64,000 bases of DNA from contig NZ_SMGI01000002.1 of assembly GCF_004346845.1 (NCBI RefSeq), positions 868,001 to 932,000 on the forward strand. The letters run 5' to 3'. This DNA comes from Winogradskyella wandonensis. GTDB lineage: Bacteria; Bacteroidota; Bacteroidia; Flavobacteriales; Flavobacteriaceae. The translations under genes and the position numbers were made by a program. Positions 54,688 through 63,912 of this stretch are shown piece after piece. Each line of letters opens with the position of its first letter. The stretch's first letter is position 1. The notes beneath the pieces were generated by a model, which ran no database searches, was not told the DNA's origin, and saw only the letters and a list, made by a program, of their open reading frames with translations.

Positions 54688-55691
54688 TGTTAGAAAATAT
54701 CGAATTTTTAAATAAAGAGTTTTTTTGGTTGTTGTTGCTACTTCCGTTGGCATTGGTTTGGTATTTTTTTAAAGTAAACAGGCAAACAGCAGAATTAAAA
54801 ATATCGTCTGTTCAGGGTTTTAAGACGTCGAGTTCTTTATGGTCCAAATTAAAGCATCTGTTATTTGTACTTCGTCTCTTAGCTTTAGCGTTATTAATTA
54901 CCGCTTTAGCAAGACCAAGAACGGTCGATATATCCACAAAGACAAAAACAACACGAGGTATCGATATTGTTATGGCTATCGATGTATCTGCAAGTATGCT
55001 TGCCAAAGATTTAGTTCCAGACAGATTAGAGGCATTAAAAAAAGTAGCAGCAGATTTTATAAACGGAAGGCCTAATGATCGCATAGGATTGGTAGAATAT
55101 GCCGGAGAAGCATTTACCAAAACACCAATTACAAGCGACAAAAATATTGTGCTACGTTCCTTAAGAGATATAAAATACAATACCATTATAGAGCAAGGAA
55201 CAGCAATAGGTATGGGTCTTGCGACTTCGGTAAATCGTTTAAAAGATAGTAAAGCAAAAAGTAAGGTTATTATTCTGCTAACGGATGGTGTAAATAACTC
55301 TGGATTTATTGACCCTAAGACAGCCAGTGAATTGGCAGTAGAGTATGGCATTAAAACCTATACCATTGGTTTAGGTACTAATGGTATGGCATTATCCCCA
55401 ATTGGTATTCGTGCAGATGGTTCTTTTCAATATGGAAGAGCACCTGTAGAAATTGACGAAGATTTACTAAAAGAAATTGCAGATGCTACAGGCGGAAAAT
55501 ACTTTAGAGCCACTAATAACAGAAAATTAGCAGAAATCTATTCAGAAATAAATAAACTAGAAACTACCGAAGTAGAAGAACGTAAGTATTACAATTACGA
55601 AGAGAAATTCAGACCATTGGTGCTATTAGCATTGTTTTTAGTATTGCTAGAATGGGTTTTAAAACACACAATTTTTAGAAGCTTTGTTTAG
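54687..55691 (+). CDS. batA: BatA, VWA-domain membrane protein
   Basis: The 334-residue protein has membrane helices at the N-terminus (about 11-28 and 56-74) and at the C-terminus (about 310-328), with a von Willebrand A domain between. The MIDAS metal site reads DVSAS (D99, S101, S103), with Thr in the later motif and ILLTDGVNN. This layout matches BatA of Bacteroides-type Bat operons, linked to aerotolerance and envelope integrity. Its ATG shares one base with the stop of the upstream gene, so translation is coupled. Confidence 0.92.
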   Translation: MLENIEFLNKEFFWLLLLLPLALVWYFFKVNRQTAELKISSVQGFKTSSSLWSKLKHLLFVLRLLALALLITALARPRTVDISTKTKTTRGIDIVMAIDVSASMLAKDLVPDRLEALKKVAADFINGRPNDRIGLVEYAGEAFTKTPITSDKNIVLRSLRDIKYNTIIEQGTAIGMGLATSVNRLKDSKAKSKVIILLTDGVNNSGFIDPKTASELAVEYGIKTYTIGLGTNGMALSPIGIRADGSFQYGRAPVEIDEDLLKEIADATGGKYFRATNNRKLAEIYSEINKLETTEVEERKYYNYEEKFRPLVLLALFLVLLEWVLKHTIFRSFV

Positions 55692-56721
55692 ATTAGACGA
55701 AAAAATATGGTTTTGGACATTGCTGATAATACCAGCAATAGCGTTGTCATTCTTACTTGTACAAGTTTGGAAAAAGTCTGCGCAGAAAAAATTTGCAGAT
55801 TCGCAATTATTAAAGCGTCTAAGTCCAAACCAATCACTCTTTAAAAGTGTTTTAAAATTAGGGGTACTGTGCCTAGCTTTTGCTTGTTTGTCCTTAGCTC
55901 TGGTGAATCCAAAAATAGGAACCAAACTAGAAACTGTACGTAGTCAAGGTGTAGATATTGTTTTTGCTGTCGACGTTTCAAAAAGCATGTTAGCAGAAGA
56001 TATTGCACCAAATCGTATAGAGAAGTCTAAGCAATTGGTTACGCAAATCATCAACAATTTGGCAAGCGATCGTGTGGGTATTATTGCATATGCAGGTAAA
56101 GCCTTTCCACAGTTGCCAATTACAACAGATTATGCAGCCTCAAAAATGTTTTTGCAGAATATGAATACGGACATGATGACCTCTCAAGGCACGGCAATTC
56201 GCGAAGCCATAGAATTGGCAAAGACATATTATGATGATGAAGAACAGACTAACCGAATTCTAGTTATTATTTCCGATGGAGAAGATCACGAAGGCGATGC
56301 AGCAGAAATTGCAGAAGAAGCCAATGAACAAGGCATACGCATATTTACCATTGGTGTAGGAAATGCAAAAGGAGGACCAATTCCTATAAAACGCAATGGT
56401 GTGGTTCTTAATTATAAAAAAGACAAAAACGGAGAGACCGTTATTACAAAACTTAACGAAGACACGTTAAAAGAAATAGCTGCTGAAGCAAACGGTGTTT
56501 ACATCAATGGGTCTAATACAAACGAAGTTGTAGAAACTATTAAGAATTTACTAGATCAAATGGATAAGAAAGAATTTGAGTCTAAGCAAATTGCCGATTT
56601 TAAAGACCAATTTCAATGGTTTTTGGCATTTGGTATTTTCTTTTTGTTTATAGATATTTTCTTTTTAGAACGAAAAACAGAATGGCTGAAAAAGCTAAAT
56701 CTCTTTAACGAGGAGTTTTAG
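55684..56721 (+). CDS. batB: BatB, VWA-domain membrane protein, TTG start
   Basis: The 345-residue protein mirrors BatA: two N-terminal helices (about 8-27 and 56-74), a VWA domain with MIDAS DVSKS (D97, S99, S101) and IISDGEDHEG, and a C-terminal helix (about 312-330). The only start that keeps the family N-terminus (MFRLDEKIWFW...) is a TTG at 55684, which overlaps the last 8 bases of batA; no early in-frame ATG exists. The overlap implies coupled translation. Confidence 0.92.
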   Translation: MFRLDEKIWFWTLLIIPAIALSFLLVQVWKKSAQKKFADSQLLKRLSPNQSLFKSVLKLGVLCLAFACLSLALVNPKIGTKLETVRSQGVDIVFAVDVSKSMLAEDIAPNRIEKSKQLVTQIINNLASDRVGIIAYAGKAFPQLPITTDYAASKMFLQNMNTDMMTSQGTAIREAIELAKTYYDDEEQTNRILVIISDGEDHEGDAAEIAEEANEQGIRIFTIGVGNAKGGPIPIKRNGVVLNYKKDKNGETVITKLNEDTLKEIAAEANGVYINGSNTNEVVETIKNLLDQMDKKEFESKQIADFKDQFQWFLAFGIFFLFIDIFFLERKTEWLKKLNLFNEEF

Positions 56722-56785
56722 TACTATTTTAACGCAATCAAAAATGAGCTTTAGTAATTTAGAGATGATGAAAAGGATAAATACT

Positions 56786-57622
56786 ATGAAAACGAGTAGT
56801 CTAATTTTAGCGCTAATGCTATCGGTTTTTAGTTTTTCTCAGAATTTAGAAAAAGAACAAAAAAAAGCGGAGCGCAAGGCCAAAAATTTAGTCTACGAAG
56901 CCAATTCTTTATTACAAGAAGACGATTTTATTTCGGCAGAGATGGAATACAGAAAAGCCATTTCAGTACAAAAAGACAATGTCGTAGGCGCATACAATTT
57001 AGGAAACTCCTATTATAAAAAAGGCAACTATGATGAAGCATTATTTCGTCATCAAGAAGCGGCTAAAAATGCAACAACTAAAGAAGCAAGACATAAAGCA
57101 TACCACAATATTGGTAATATTTTAATGCAGAGCAAAGAATGTAAAGCTGCGGTCGAAGCCTTTAAAAACGCATTGCGTAATAATCCTAACGACGAAGAGA
57201 CCCGTTATAATTTTGCTTTGGCCAAAGAATGTGCTAAACAGCAACAAGACCAAGATGGCGGTGGTGAAGACGAAAAGAAAGACGATAAAAAAGAAGACCA
57301 GAAAGACAAGGATAAAGAGAAAGAAAATAAAGACCAAGAGGATAAGGATAAAGATAAAAAGGAAGAAGAAGGTAATAAGGATAAGAAAAAAGGAGATGAT
57401 GAGAAAGATGAAGACGGAAAGCCTAAGGACGATAAAAAAGATGATGGCAATGGCGATAAAGAGAATCAGCAAAAGCAACCTAAACCTCAGCCAGGAAAAA
57501 TGTCTCCGCAACAAATAAAAAACATTCTTGAAGCTATGAGTAATCAAGAGCAAAAAGTTCAAGAAAAAATTAATGCCAAAAAGCAAAAAGGCGCTCGAGT
57601 AAAAACCGAAAAAGATTGGTAA
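56786..57622 (+). CDS. batC: BatC, TPR protein with highly charged tail
   Basis: I place the start at ATG 56786 (278 residues), which gives the clean signal peptide MKTSSLILALMLSVFSFSQ; in-frame ATGs at 56744, 56765 and 56768 are alternatives. About three TPR repeats follow (residues 30-150: AEMEYRKAISVQKDNVVGAYNLGNS, KAAVEAFKNALRNNPNDEE). Then comes a stretch of about 80 residues made almost only of Lys, Asp, Glu, Gln and Gly, and a final conserved helix (MSPQQIKNILEAMSNQEQKVQEK). TPR units are expected to hold the VWA proteins BatA and BatB together in the periplasm. Confidence 0.88.
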   Translation: MKTSSLILALMLSVFSFSQNLEKEQKKAERKAKNLVYEANSLLQEDDFISAEMEYRKAISVQKDNVVGAYNLGNSYYKKGNYDEALFRHQEAAKNATTKEARHKAYHNIGNILMQSKECKAAVEAFKNALRNNPNDEETRYNFALAKECAKQQQDQDGGGEDEKKDDKKEDQKDKDKEKENKDQEDKDKDKKEEEGNKDKKKGDDEKDEDGKPKDDKKDDGNGDKENQQKQPKPQPGKMSPQQIKNILEAMSNQEQKVQEKINAKKQKGARVKTEKDW

Positions 57623-57682
57623 TTACTTATGCCTATTTATATCAATAAACTATTAAAATTTCGAGCCACAGTCTAGAAATTT

Positions 57683-59452
57683 ATGAAATTAACTAAGTAC
57701 ATACTATTACTAAACTTAATTCTAGCATCAAGTATTTGCTTTGCTCAAGTAAAATTTGAGGCAAAAGCGAGTAAAACAAAATTAGGTATTAACGAACGCC
57801 TACGTATAGATTTTGAGATGAATAAGGATGGCGATAATTTTGTGCCACCTAGCTTCAAAGATTTTACTGTTGTTGGCGGTCCAAATACGTCTGTAAGTAA
57901 TTATTGGGCAAATGGTAAGCGGTCGTTTACCAAAACTTACAGCTATTTCTTATCGCCAAAAAAACAAGGAAGCTTCACCATAAAGCAAGCGCAAATAGAA
58001 ATTGAAGGTCAGGTTTATAAAACGTTTCCAATTACCATAAAGGTAACCGAAGCGATAGAAAAACCTAAAGATCCTAATGACCCAGCTTATCTAGCCTCGC
58101 AAAACATACACCTCGTCGCAGAGGTATCCAAAACAAATCCTTATCTCAACGAAGCGATTACCGTTGTTTATAAATTATATGTAGCGTTAGATACTGGAGT
58201 TAATGGATGGAGAGACAAAGAAACACCAAGATTTAATGATTTTTGGAATCAGAATATAGAGGTTAAAGCTTTTAGACCACTAAGAGGGCAATATAATGGC
58301 GAAGAATATCAGTACGTTGTTCTAAAAAAATATGTTTTGTATCCACAGAAGACAGGGCAACTAAAGCTAGAACCTTACGTGTTAGATTTAACGGTAGAAG
58401 TACCTACCAGCCGCTATGATATTTTTGGAAACCGAATTGTTAAAAAAGTACCACAAACGATTACTGCAGGTAAGCGAACAATAAATGTATTGCCACTTCC
58501 TGAAGAAGGAAAACCAGCAGATTTCAATGGCGCTGTTGGGCTTTTTGAGCTCGATGTAACCACTAATAAAGTATCTCTAGATGCTGGTGAGTCACTCGAG
58601 GCTAAAGTGCAAGTTTCTGGTAAAGGAAACTTAAAGCTTTTTGAGTTACCCAAACTTACGCTTCCGAGCTCCTTAGAAGTCTATGAGCCAGAGCATCAAG
58701 AAAATATTCGGACAAATTTAGGAGGTATGCAAGGTCGAAGCCAAGACACCTATACCATTGTGCCTCAATACAAAGGAAAATATCCTATTCCTGCCGTGTC
58801 GTTTTCTTATTTTAATCCCGAAGCTAAAGCATACCGTACCTTAACGTCTAAAGAGATAATTATAGATGTAGTAAATGGACCGTCTTCAGTTGGCTCAGAA
58901 GCTAATACATCATCATCGACAGTTAAACAAGCTGTAACTACAAATTCTAACACTTTTGCTTTTATAAAGACCAAGTCTAATTGGATAGCTAAAAACAAGT
59001 TACCCTTTTTTAAGTCCACCTTATTTTGGTCACTCCTATTAGTACCGTTTGTTTTTATACCAATAGCAATTCTTGTAAGAAGAGGTCAAGAAAAACGAAA
59101 CGCAGATGTTATTGGCAATAAGAGACGTAAGGCAGACCGATTAGCCAAAAAATATTTAAGCACCGCCAAGAAAGCTTTAGGTCAAAAAGAAGCATTCTAC
59201 GTCGCACTAGAAAAAGCGTTTCATAATTACTTAAAAGCGAAATTACATATAGAGACAAGCGATTTCAATAAAGAAAAAATAGAAAGCTTACTTGTAGAGC
59301 GCAATGTCGATAAAGACACTGTGTCTGAATTTATTTCCATACTAGAAAATTGCGAGTTAGCGCGTTATACTCCGATAACGCAGGTTACTATGGAAAATGA
59401 TTATCAGAAATCGGTTAAAACCATTGGCCAAATAGATAAACAAATACAATAG
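57683..59452 (+). CDS. batD: BatD (oxygen-tolerance) membrane protein
   Basis: The 589-residue protein has a signal peptide (ending SICFAQ), then several beta-sandwich domains of the BatD family (VKFEAKASKTKLGINERLRIDFEMN, FVPPSFKDFTVVGGPNTSVS, SYFLSPKKQGSFTI), one membrane helix (about 452-470) and a basic cytoplasmic helical tail (KRRKADRLAKKYLSTAKKAL...). Strong BatD hallmarks are the GP-N-S and P-KQG-F-I motifs. It lies 60 bases after batC and adjoins batE directly. Confidence 0.92.
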   Translation: MKLTKYILLLNLILASSICFAQVKFEAKASKTKLGINERLRIDFEMNKDGDNFVPPSFKDFTVVGGPNTSVSNYWANGKRSFTKTYSYFLSPKKQGSFTIKQAQIEIEGQVYKTFPITIKVTEAIEKPKDPNDPAYLASQNIHLVAEVSKTNPYLNEAITVVYKLYVALDTGVNGWRDKETPRFNDFWNQNIEVKAFRPLRGQYNGEEYQYVVLKKYVLYPQKTGQLKLEPYVLDLTVEVPTSRYDIFGNRIVKKVPQTITAGKRTINVLPLPEEGKPADFNGAVGLFELDVTTNKVSLDAGESLEAKVQVSGKGNLKLFELPKLTLPSSLEVYEPEHQENIRTNLGGMQGRSQDTYTIVPQYKGKYPIPAVSFSYFNPEAKAYRTLTSKEIIIDVVNGPSSVGSEANTSSSTVKQAVTTNSNTFAFIKTKSNWIAKNKLPFFKSTLFWSLLLVPFVFIPIAILVRRGQEKRNADVIGNKRRKADRLAKKYLSTAKKALGQKEAFYVALEKAFHNYLKAKLHIETSDFNKEKIESLLVERNVDKDTVSEFISILENCELARYTPITQVTMENDYQKSVKTIGQIDKQIQ

Positions 59453-60211
59453 ATGAAGCATATTCTTATCTTATTTATAATGTGTTTAAGTGTTTTTGTT
59501 AATGCTCAGAATGATGCACGCTTTAACGAAGGAAATGCACTCTATAATCAAGGAAAATATGCCGAGGCAATTAAAAAGTACGAAGCTATATTAGAAACTG
59601 AGGAACATTCTGCTGCATTATATTACAATTTGGCAAACGCGCATTACAAATTAAATAATATTGCACCAAGTATTTTTTATTACGAAAAGGCAAAACAGCT
59701 AAGTCCTAACGATAAAGAAATTCAAAATAATATAGGATTTGCTAAAAATATGACGGTAGATGCCATAGACGAAGTACCTGAAGTTGGTTTTTCTAGAATT
59801 TTTAATAATCTTGTTAATACATTCTCTTCAGATACTTGGTCTAAGATTGCTATTTCAGGTGTTTTGCTATTTGTGTTTTTGTTTTTAATGTATCATTTTT
59901 CAGAAGCAACAACGCAAAAACGAGTGGCATTTATTGTAAGTGCTGCTGGTATTTTTATAGCTGGTTTTTCTTTGGTTATGGCATTTCAAAAAAACAGTCT
60001 GCAAAAGAAAGATAATCCAGCGATTGTTTTTGCCCAAGAAACTCGTGTAAAAGCTAACCCTAATAAAACTAGCGAAGAAGTTTTTAGATTACACGAAGGT
60101 ACCAAAGTACAGGTTTTAGAAACTTACAATAATTGGTATAAAATCGAAATTGCCGATAAAACTACTGGCTGGATTCCTTTATCTGATGTAAGATTATTAA
60201 AAGGATTTTAA
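59453..60211 (+). CDS. batE: BatE, TPR and SH3-domain membrane protein
   Basis: The 252-residue protein has a signal peptide (ending FVNAQ), two TPR repeats (about 20-100: FNEGNALYNQGKYAEAIKKYEAIL, AALYYNLANAHYKLNNIAPSIFYYEKA), two membrane helices (about 129-148 and 160-178) and a C-terminal SH3 domain (VKANPNKTSEEVFRLHEGTKVQVLE, GWIPLSDVRLL). This fits BatE, the last gene of the operon. Its ATG follows the batD stop immediately. Confidence 0.92.
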   Translation: MKHILILFIMCLSVFVNAQNDARFNEGNALYNQGKYAEAIKKYEAILETEEHSAALYYNLANAHYKLNNIAPSIFYYEKAKQLSPNDKEIQNNIGFAKNMTVDAIDEVPEVGFSRIFNNLVNTFSSDTWSKIAISGVLLFVFLFLMYHFSEATTQKRVAFIVSAAGIFIAGFSLVMAFQKNSLQKKDNPAIVFAQETRVKANPNKTSEEVFRLHEGTKVQVLETYNNWYKIEIADKTTGWIPLSDVRLLKGF

Positions 60212-60256
60212 AAAAATAATTACATTACAAGTTCTAAAATGTTATATTAGCTACTT

Positions 60257-60550
60257 ATGATTAAGAGAGCTAACCATAGAATTGCCATGTTTTTTGCGTT
60301 ATTGTTTGTTTCAATAGTTGCAGCGCCAGCAGTAATTTTGTCTATGGACGATGATGTGGATGTCACGTTTTTCTTTGGTGAAAATGAAGAAGAAGAAAAA
60401 GAAAACATCAAACTTCTTTTTGAAGAATGTTTTATTGAATCAGCTGGCAATAATTTAGCATACGTGGCAAATAACTTTGATGGTTATACTTTAAAAAATT
60501 ATCCAAAACCTCACGTAAATATTATTTTTCCTCCTCCAGAGTATAAATAA
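60257..60550 (+). CDS. Small exported protein of unknown function upstream of the SulP transporter
   Basis: The 97-residue protein has a basic start and one hydrophobic segment (about 10-28, FFALLFVSIVAAPAVIL) that could be a signal peptide or a membrane anchor, then an acidic stretch (ENEEEEKENI) and a Pro-rich end (KPHVNIIFPPPEYK). I do not recognise a named family. It lies between batE and the SulP gene on the same strand; a partial -7 element (TATATTAG) near 60242 may give it its own promoter. Confidence 0.65.
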   Translation: MIKRANHRIAMFFALLFVSIVAAPAVILSMDDDVDVTFFFGENEEEEKENIKLLFEECFIESAGNNLAYVANNFDGYTLKNYPKPHVNIIFPPPEYK

Positions 60551-60573
60551 CTTTCTTTAGATTCACTAACTAA

Positions 60574-60596
60574 GTCCCCATAAGTAGGGAATTTTT
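60574..60596 (+). terminator. Weak hairpin after the small exported protein gene
   Basis: TCCC and GGGA with an 8-base loop and a following TTTTT. A short stem, so termination is only possible. Confidence 0.3.
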
Positions 60597-60640
60597 CAAT
60601 CACGTTTTGGAAACACTTCAAAACAAAATTATCATTACAT

Positions 60641-62209
60641 ATGTTTAAAACATTAAAATATGACGTGCCAGCGAGTATTGTCGTTTTTTTCGTCGCGCTA
60701 CCTTTATGTTTAGGAATAGCCGTAGCCAGTGACGCACCACCTTTTGCAGGTCTAATTGCAGGAATAATTGGCGGTATAGTTGTAGGCGTAATTTCTGGCT
60801 CTCAAGTTGGAGTCAGTGGTCCGGCCGCAGGTCTCGCCGCAATTGTGCTAGCTGCAATAGCTTCCTTAGGATACGAAGCCTTTTTAGTAGCAGTAGTTCT
60901 TGGAGGTGTTATTCAAATTGTATTTAGTATACTTAAATTAGGTATTATAGGTTACTATTTTCCGTCATCCGTAATAAAAGGAATGCTTACAGGTATTGGT
61001 ATTATAATCATACTTAAACAAATCCCACATTTTTTTGGTATCGATAAAGATCCAGAAGGAAATTTTGTGCTTTTTGGAAATGATAGTAATATATTAATGG
61101 ATATTATTAGTGTTCCAGAAAATTTGGGAATTGGCTCTACAGTTATAGCACTAATCGCACTGGGTATTTTAATTTTATGGTCTCAGGTTTTGGTGCATAA
61201 GCACAGTATTTTTAAACTTATTCAAGGCCCTTTAGTTGCAGTTGTTATTGGCGTAATTTTCTTCCTCGTGACCCAAGGAACATCCATGGATATTGCTGGT
61301 TCTCATTTGGTAAAGGTACCAGTTCCAGATAGCGTAGATAGTTTTTTAGGACAATTTATTTTGCCAGATTTTAGTGTCATTGGTTCTTCCGAGGTTTGGG
61401 TAGTGGCCTTTACAATTGCACTTGTGGCGAGTCTCGAAACATTATTATGTGTAGAAGCTACAGATAAGCTAGACCCTGAAAAAAGAGTAACACCAACCAA
61501 TAGAGAGTTATTGGCACAAGGTACAGGGAATATTTTGTCTGGACTAATTGGAGGCATACCCATAACTCAAGTAATCGTAAGGAGTTCTGCAAATATACAG
61601 TCGGGTAATAAAACAAAACTCAGTGCCATTATTCATGGTTTCTTTTTGCTCATTTCTATAATCTTAATTCCTAAAGTACTTAACATGATTCCGCTTTCCG
61701 TATTAGCAGCGGTATTATTTATTGTAGGTTACAAGTTAGCAAAACCATCCACCTTTAAAGCCATGTGGGCATCCGGTTGGAAACAATTTGTACCTTTTAT
61801 TGCAACGGTATTAATTATTGTGTTTAAAGATTTGTTATGGGGAATAGGAATAGGATTAGCCATTGGTATTGTTGTTACATTATACCACAGTTTTAAAAAC
61901 TCTCACTTTTTACACAAAGAAGGTGAAGATGTTGATGATGGTAAGATTAAAATGACTCTGGCAGAAGAAGTAACATTTTTTAATAAAGCCACTATATTAA
62001 AAGAATTAGATGCACTTCCAGAAGATACGTATTTAGAATTAGATGTTAGAAATACAACCTATCTGGATTATGATGTTATCGAAATTCTCCAAGATTTTGC
62101 CCATAAAGCGAGAGAACGAAATATTACCATAAAGCTAATCTCACAAAGAGGTGTCGTTGTAAACCCAGAGAGTTTTATTGAGTTTTTTAAACTTGAAAAA
62201 ATATCATAA
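60641..62209 (+). CDS. SulP-family anion transporter (probable bicarbonate or sulfate)
   Basis: The 522-residue protein has the SulP core (DVPASIVVFFVALPLCLGIAVASDAPPFAGLIAGIIGG, SQVGVSGPAAGLAAIV, about 10-14 membrane helices) and a C-terminal STAS domain (about 430-522, ILKELDALPEDTYLELDVRNTTYLDYDVIEIL). SulP proteins carry sulfate, bicarbonate or other anions. A beta-carbonic anhydrase gene follows 24 bases downstream on the same strand, so bicarbonate is the best guess here; that is inference from context. Confidence 0.93.
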   Translation: MFKTLKYDVPASIVVFFVALPLCLGIAVASDAPPFAGLIAGIIGGIVVGVISGSQVGVSGPAAGLAAIVLAAIASLGYEAFLVAVVLGGVIQIVFSILKLGIIGYYFPSSVIKGMLTGIGIIIILKQIPHFFGIDKDPEGNFVLFGNDSNILMDIISVPENLGIGSTVIALIALGILILWSQVLVHKHSIFKLIQGPLVAVVIGVIFFLVTQGTSMDIAGSHLVKVPVPDSVDSFLGQFILPDFSVIGSSEVWVVAFTIALVASLETLLCVEATDKLDPEKRVTPTNRELLAQGTGNILSGLIGGIPITQVIVRSSANIQSGNKTKLSAIIHGFFLLISIILIPKVLNMIPLSVLAAVLFIVGYKLAKPSTFKAMWASGWKQFVPFIATVLIIVFKDLLWGIGIGLAIGIVVTLYHSFKNSHFLHKEGEDVDDGKIKMTLAEEVTFFNKATILKELDALPEDTYLELDVRNTTYLDYDVIEILQDFAHKARERNITIKLISQRGVVVNPESFIEFFKLEKIS

Positions 62210-62233
62210 CAATCCTTAAAATTATAATCATTG

Positions 62234-62863
62234 ATGAAAAACATAGCAATCACAAAAGACATACAAAGTCAGTTAACACCAGATGCGGTTTTAAAAGACT
62301 TATTAGACGGAAATAATAGATTTGTTAACGGCAACTCTCAAGCTACAGACAATGCCGCTTTAGTAAATCAAACTACGGGCGGGCAATATCCAAAAGCAGT
62401 TGTTTTATCTTGTATAGACTCTCGTGTGCCAGTAGAAACTGTTTTAGACCAAGCTATTGGTGATATTTTTGTGGCACGTGTTGCAGGAAATTTCGAAAAC
62501 GTAGATATCTTAGGTAGTCTAGAGTATTCTTGTAATGTCGCAGGAAGCAAATTAATCTTAGTCTTAGGTCATGAGAGTTGCGGTGCTGTAAAAGCAGCAT
62601 GCGATGGCGTAGAACTAGGAAATATTACAGAGATGCTAAGCAAGATAATGCCAGCAGTTAAAAAATCGGCTGTAGAGGTTGATGGCGAAGCCAACTCATC
62701 TAACAAAGCTTTTGTTGCCAAAACTGTAGAAAACAATGTGTTATTAACGATGGAACGCATTCGTAAAAACAGTCAAATTCTCGCAGAAATGGAAGACAAT
62801 GGTGAAATTAAAATCGTAGGAGGCGTTTACAGTTTACACACAGGAAAAGTAAATATGCTATAA
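62234..62863 (+). CDS. Beta-class carbonic anhydrase
   Basis: From the ATG at 62234 (an in-frame TTG just upstream is less likely) the protein has 209 residues. Zinc and catalytic residues are all present: C60, D62 and R64 (SCIDSRVP), H113 and C116 (GHESCGAVKAAC). It interconverts CO2 and bicarbonate in the cytoplasm. It is expected to work with the SulP transporter encoded immediately upstream. Confidence 0.95.
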   Translation: MKNIAITKDIQSQLTPDAVLKDLLDGNNRFVNGNSQATDNAALVNQTTGGQYPKAVVLSCIDSRVPVETVLDQAIGDIFVARVAGNFENVDILGSLEYSCNVAGSKLILVLGHESCGAVKAACDGVELGNITEMLSKIMPAVKKSAVEVDGEANSSNKAFVAKTVENNVLLTMERIRKNSQILAEMEDNGEIKIVGGVYSLHTGKVNML

Positions 62864-62887
62864 GTTATATAATAACTTAAATAAACT

Positions 62888-62915
62888 AAAAAAGTCGCTT
62901 TACGCGACTTTTTTT
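62888..62915. terminator. Bidirectional terminator between the carbonic anhydrase and cvpA-like genes
   Basis: AAAAAAGTCGC/GCGACTTTTTT stem with loop TTTAC, between convergent stops. Confidence 0.9.
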
Positions 62916-63426
62916 ATACTGTTTCTACCTCAGCTTCGTCGATTTCACTTTTTATAAGATTAGGAAAAATTATCGGAGCTAAGGATTTTACAGGCTCATA
63001 AAGGATGCTTTCTTCTAAATCGTCTTGCTCCATAAAAGGAAGCGTGTTATTCAATTTACTAAATACAATCAGTAGGATACTTAATATCAATCCTATTTTT
63101 AATGCGCCAAACACACCACCAAGCAATTTATTTAGCATACCTAAAGCAGCAAAGTCAGCCAACTTAGTAAGGGCTTTTCCCGCTAGACTTATGGTGAGTA
63201 CTATAACAACAAATGTAACAGCAAAGGCAACAATATTAATTGTTTTTTCATTCCAATCTACTTTAGACTCTAAAAGCTCTGCAGCAAAATAGCTAAAGTG
63301 TATGGCGCCCCAAACACCCAAAACTAAAGCCACAAGCGAGGCAACTTCAACAAAGAGACCTTTCATGGCGCCTCTAATTAAGCCAAATAATAAAAGGGCT
63401 CCCAAAACAATATCAATTATGCTCAT
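62914..63426 (-). CDS. CvpA-family membrane protein
   Basis: The 170-residue protein has about four hydrophobic helices and the CvpA pattern: MSIIDIVLGALLLFGLIRGAMKGLFVEVASLVALVLGVW at the start and LLGGVFGALKIGLILSILL in the second half. CvpA is required for colicin V production in E. coli and affects envelope physiology more widely; its exact activity is unclear. It is a single gene converging on the carbonic anhydrase gene. Confidence 0.92.
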   Translation of the reverse strand: MSIIDIVLGALLLFGLIRGAMKGLFVEVASLVALVLGVWGAIHFSYFAAELLESKVDWNEKTINIVAFAVTFVVIVLTISLAGKALTKLADFAALGMLNKLLGGVFGALKIGLILSILLIVFSKLNNTLPFMEQDDLEESILYEPVKSLAPIIFPNLIKSEIDEAEVETV

Positions 63427-63508
63427 AATATTAGCGGTTTATATACATGTAATAGAATTTTTTAGATGCTATTCTTTAAAAAAGGAATGCCAAAATTCAA
63501 ATATAGAT

Positions 63509-63516
63509 TAACTTTG
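63509..63516 (+). promoter_or_regulatory. Possible -7 element of the terminal conserved hypothetical gene
   Basis: TAACTTTG matches TAnnTTTG 35 bases before the ATG at 63551. No convincing -33 element. Confidence 0.45.
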
Positions 63517-63550
63517 CCAATTCTATAACGTAATTATAGTAAAGTAAAGT

Positions 63551-63907
63551 ATGGCAAGAGACGAACAGTTAAAAGAGCGATGGGATTTGGTAGTAGAAAA
63601 ACTATCCAATCAATTTGCCGATGGCGATACTTTAGACCTAGACGCTATTATATACCTAATAGGCGTTCAAGAGCTTGGGCAAATACACCGCGAGTATAAA
63701 AAAGACCACAAGTTAGATTTAATGCACATTGCCATTTGTAAGCTTTTAGAGCCTTATGGATTCTATGAGTTCGATTTTGTAGATAATGATGGTTGGCCAC
63801 ATTATAAAGTAAAAGCACAACTCCCTCATCTTAAGGCTGGAGAGCAAAGTGTGTTGATGAAAGAAGCCATTGTCAACTATTTTGTAGAAACCGAGTATAT
63901 AAATTAA
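63551..63907 (+). CDS. Conserved hypothetical cytoplasmic protein
   Basis: The 118-residue protein is acidic, mostly helical and soluble (LKERWDLVVEKLSNQF, DLDAIIYLIGVQELGQI, HIAICKLLEPYGFYEFDFVDNDGWPHY). There is no signal peptide or membrane segment. I recognise it only as a protein of a type seen in flavobacteria; no function is suggested by motif. It stands alone, divergent from the CvpA-family gene, with a candidate promoter upstream. Confidence 0.75.
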   Translation: MARDEQLKERWDLVVEKLSNQFADGDTLDLDAIIYLIGVQELGQIHREYKKDHKLDLMHIAICKLLEPYGFYEFDFVDNDGWPHYKVKAQLPHLKAGEQSVLMKEAIVNYFVETEYIN

Positions 63908-63912
63908 TTTTT

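Noticed and set aside
54812..55351. Minus-strand open frame of 179 codons opposite batA
   Set aside because: Shadow of batA, whose VWA motifs and operon position are clear.
57122..57586. Long open frame on the minus strand opposite batC (154 codons), plus smaller frames at 57205-57450 and 57213-57518
   Set aside because: They lie across the polypurine tract, which lacks stop codons in several frames; the translations are runs of Phe/Leu/Ser or Lys/Arg with no protein character, and batC is well supported.
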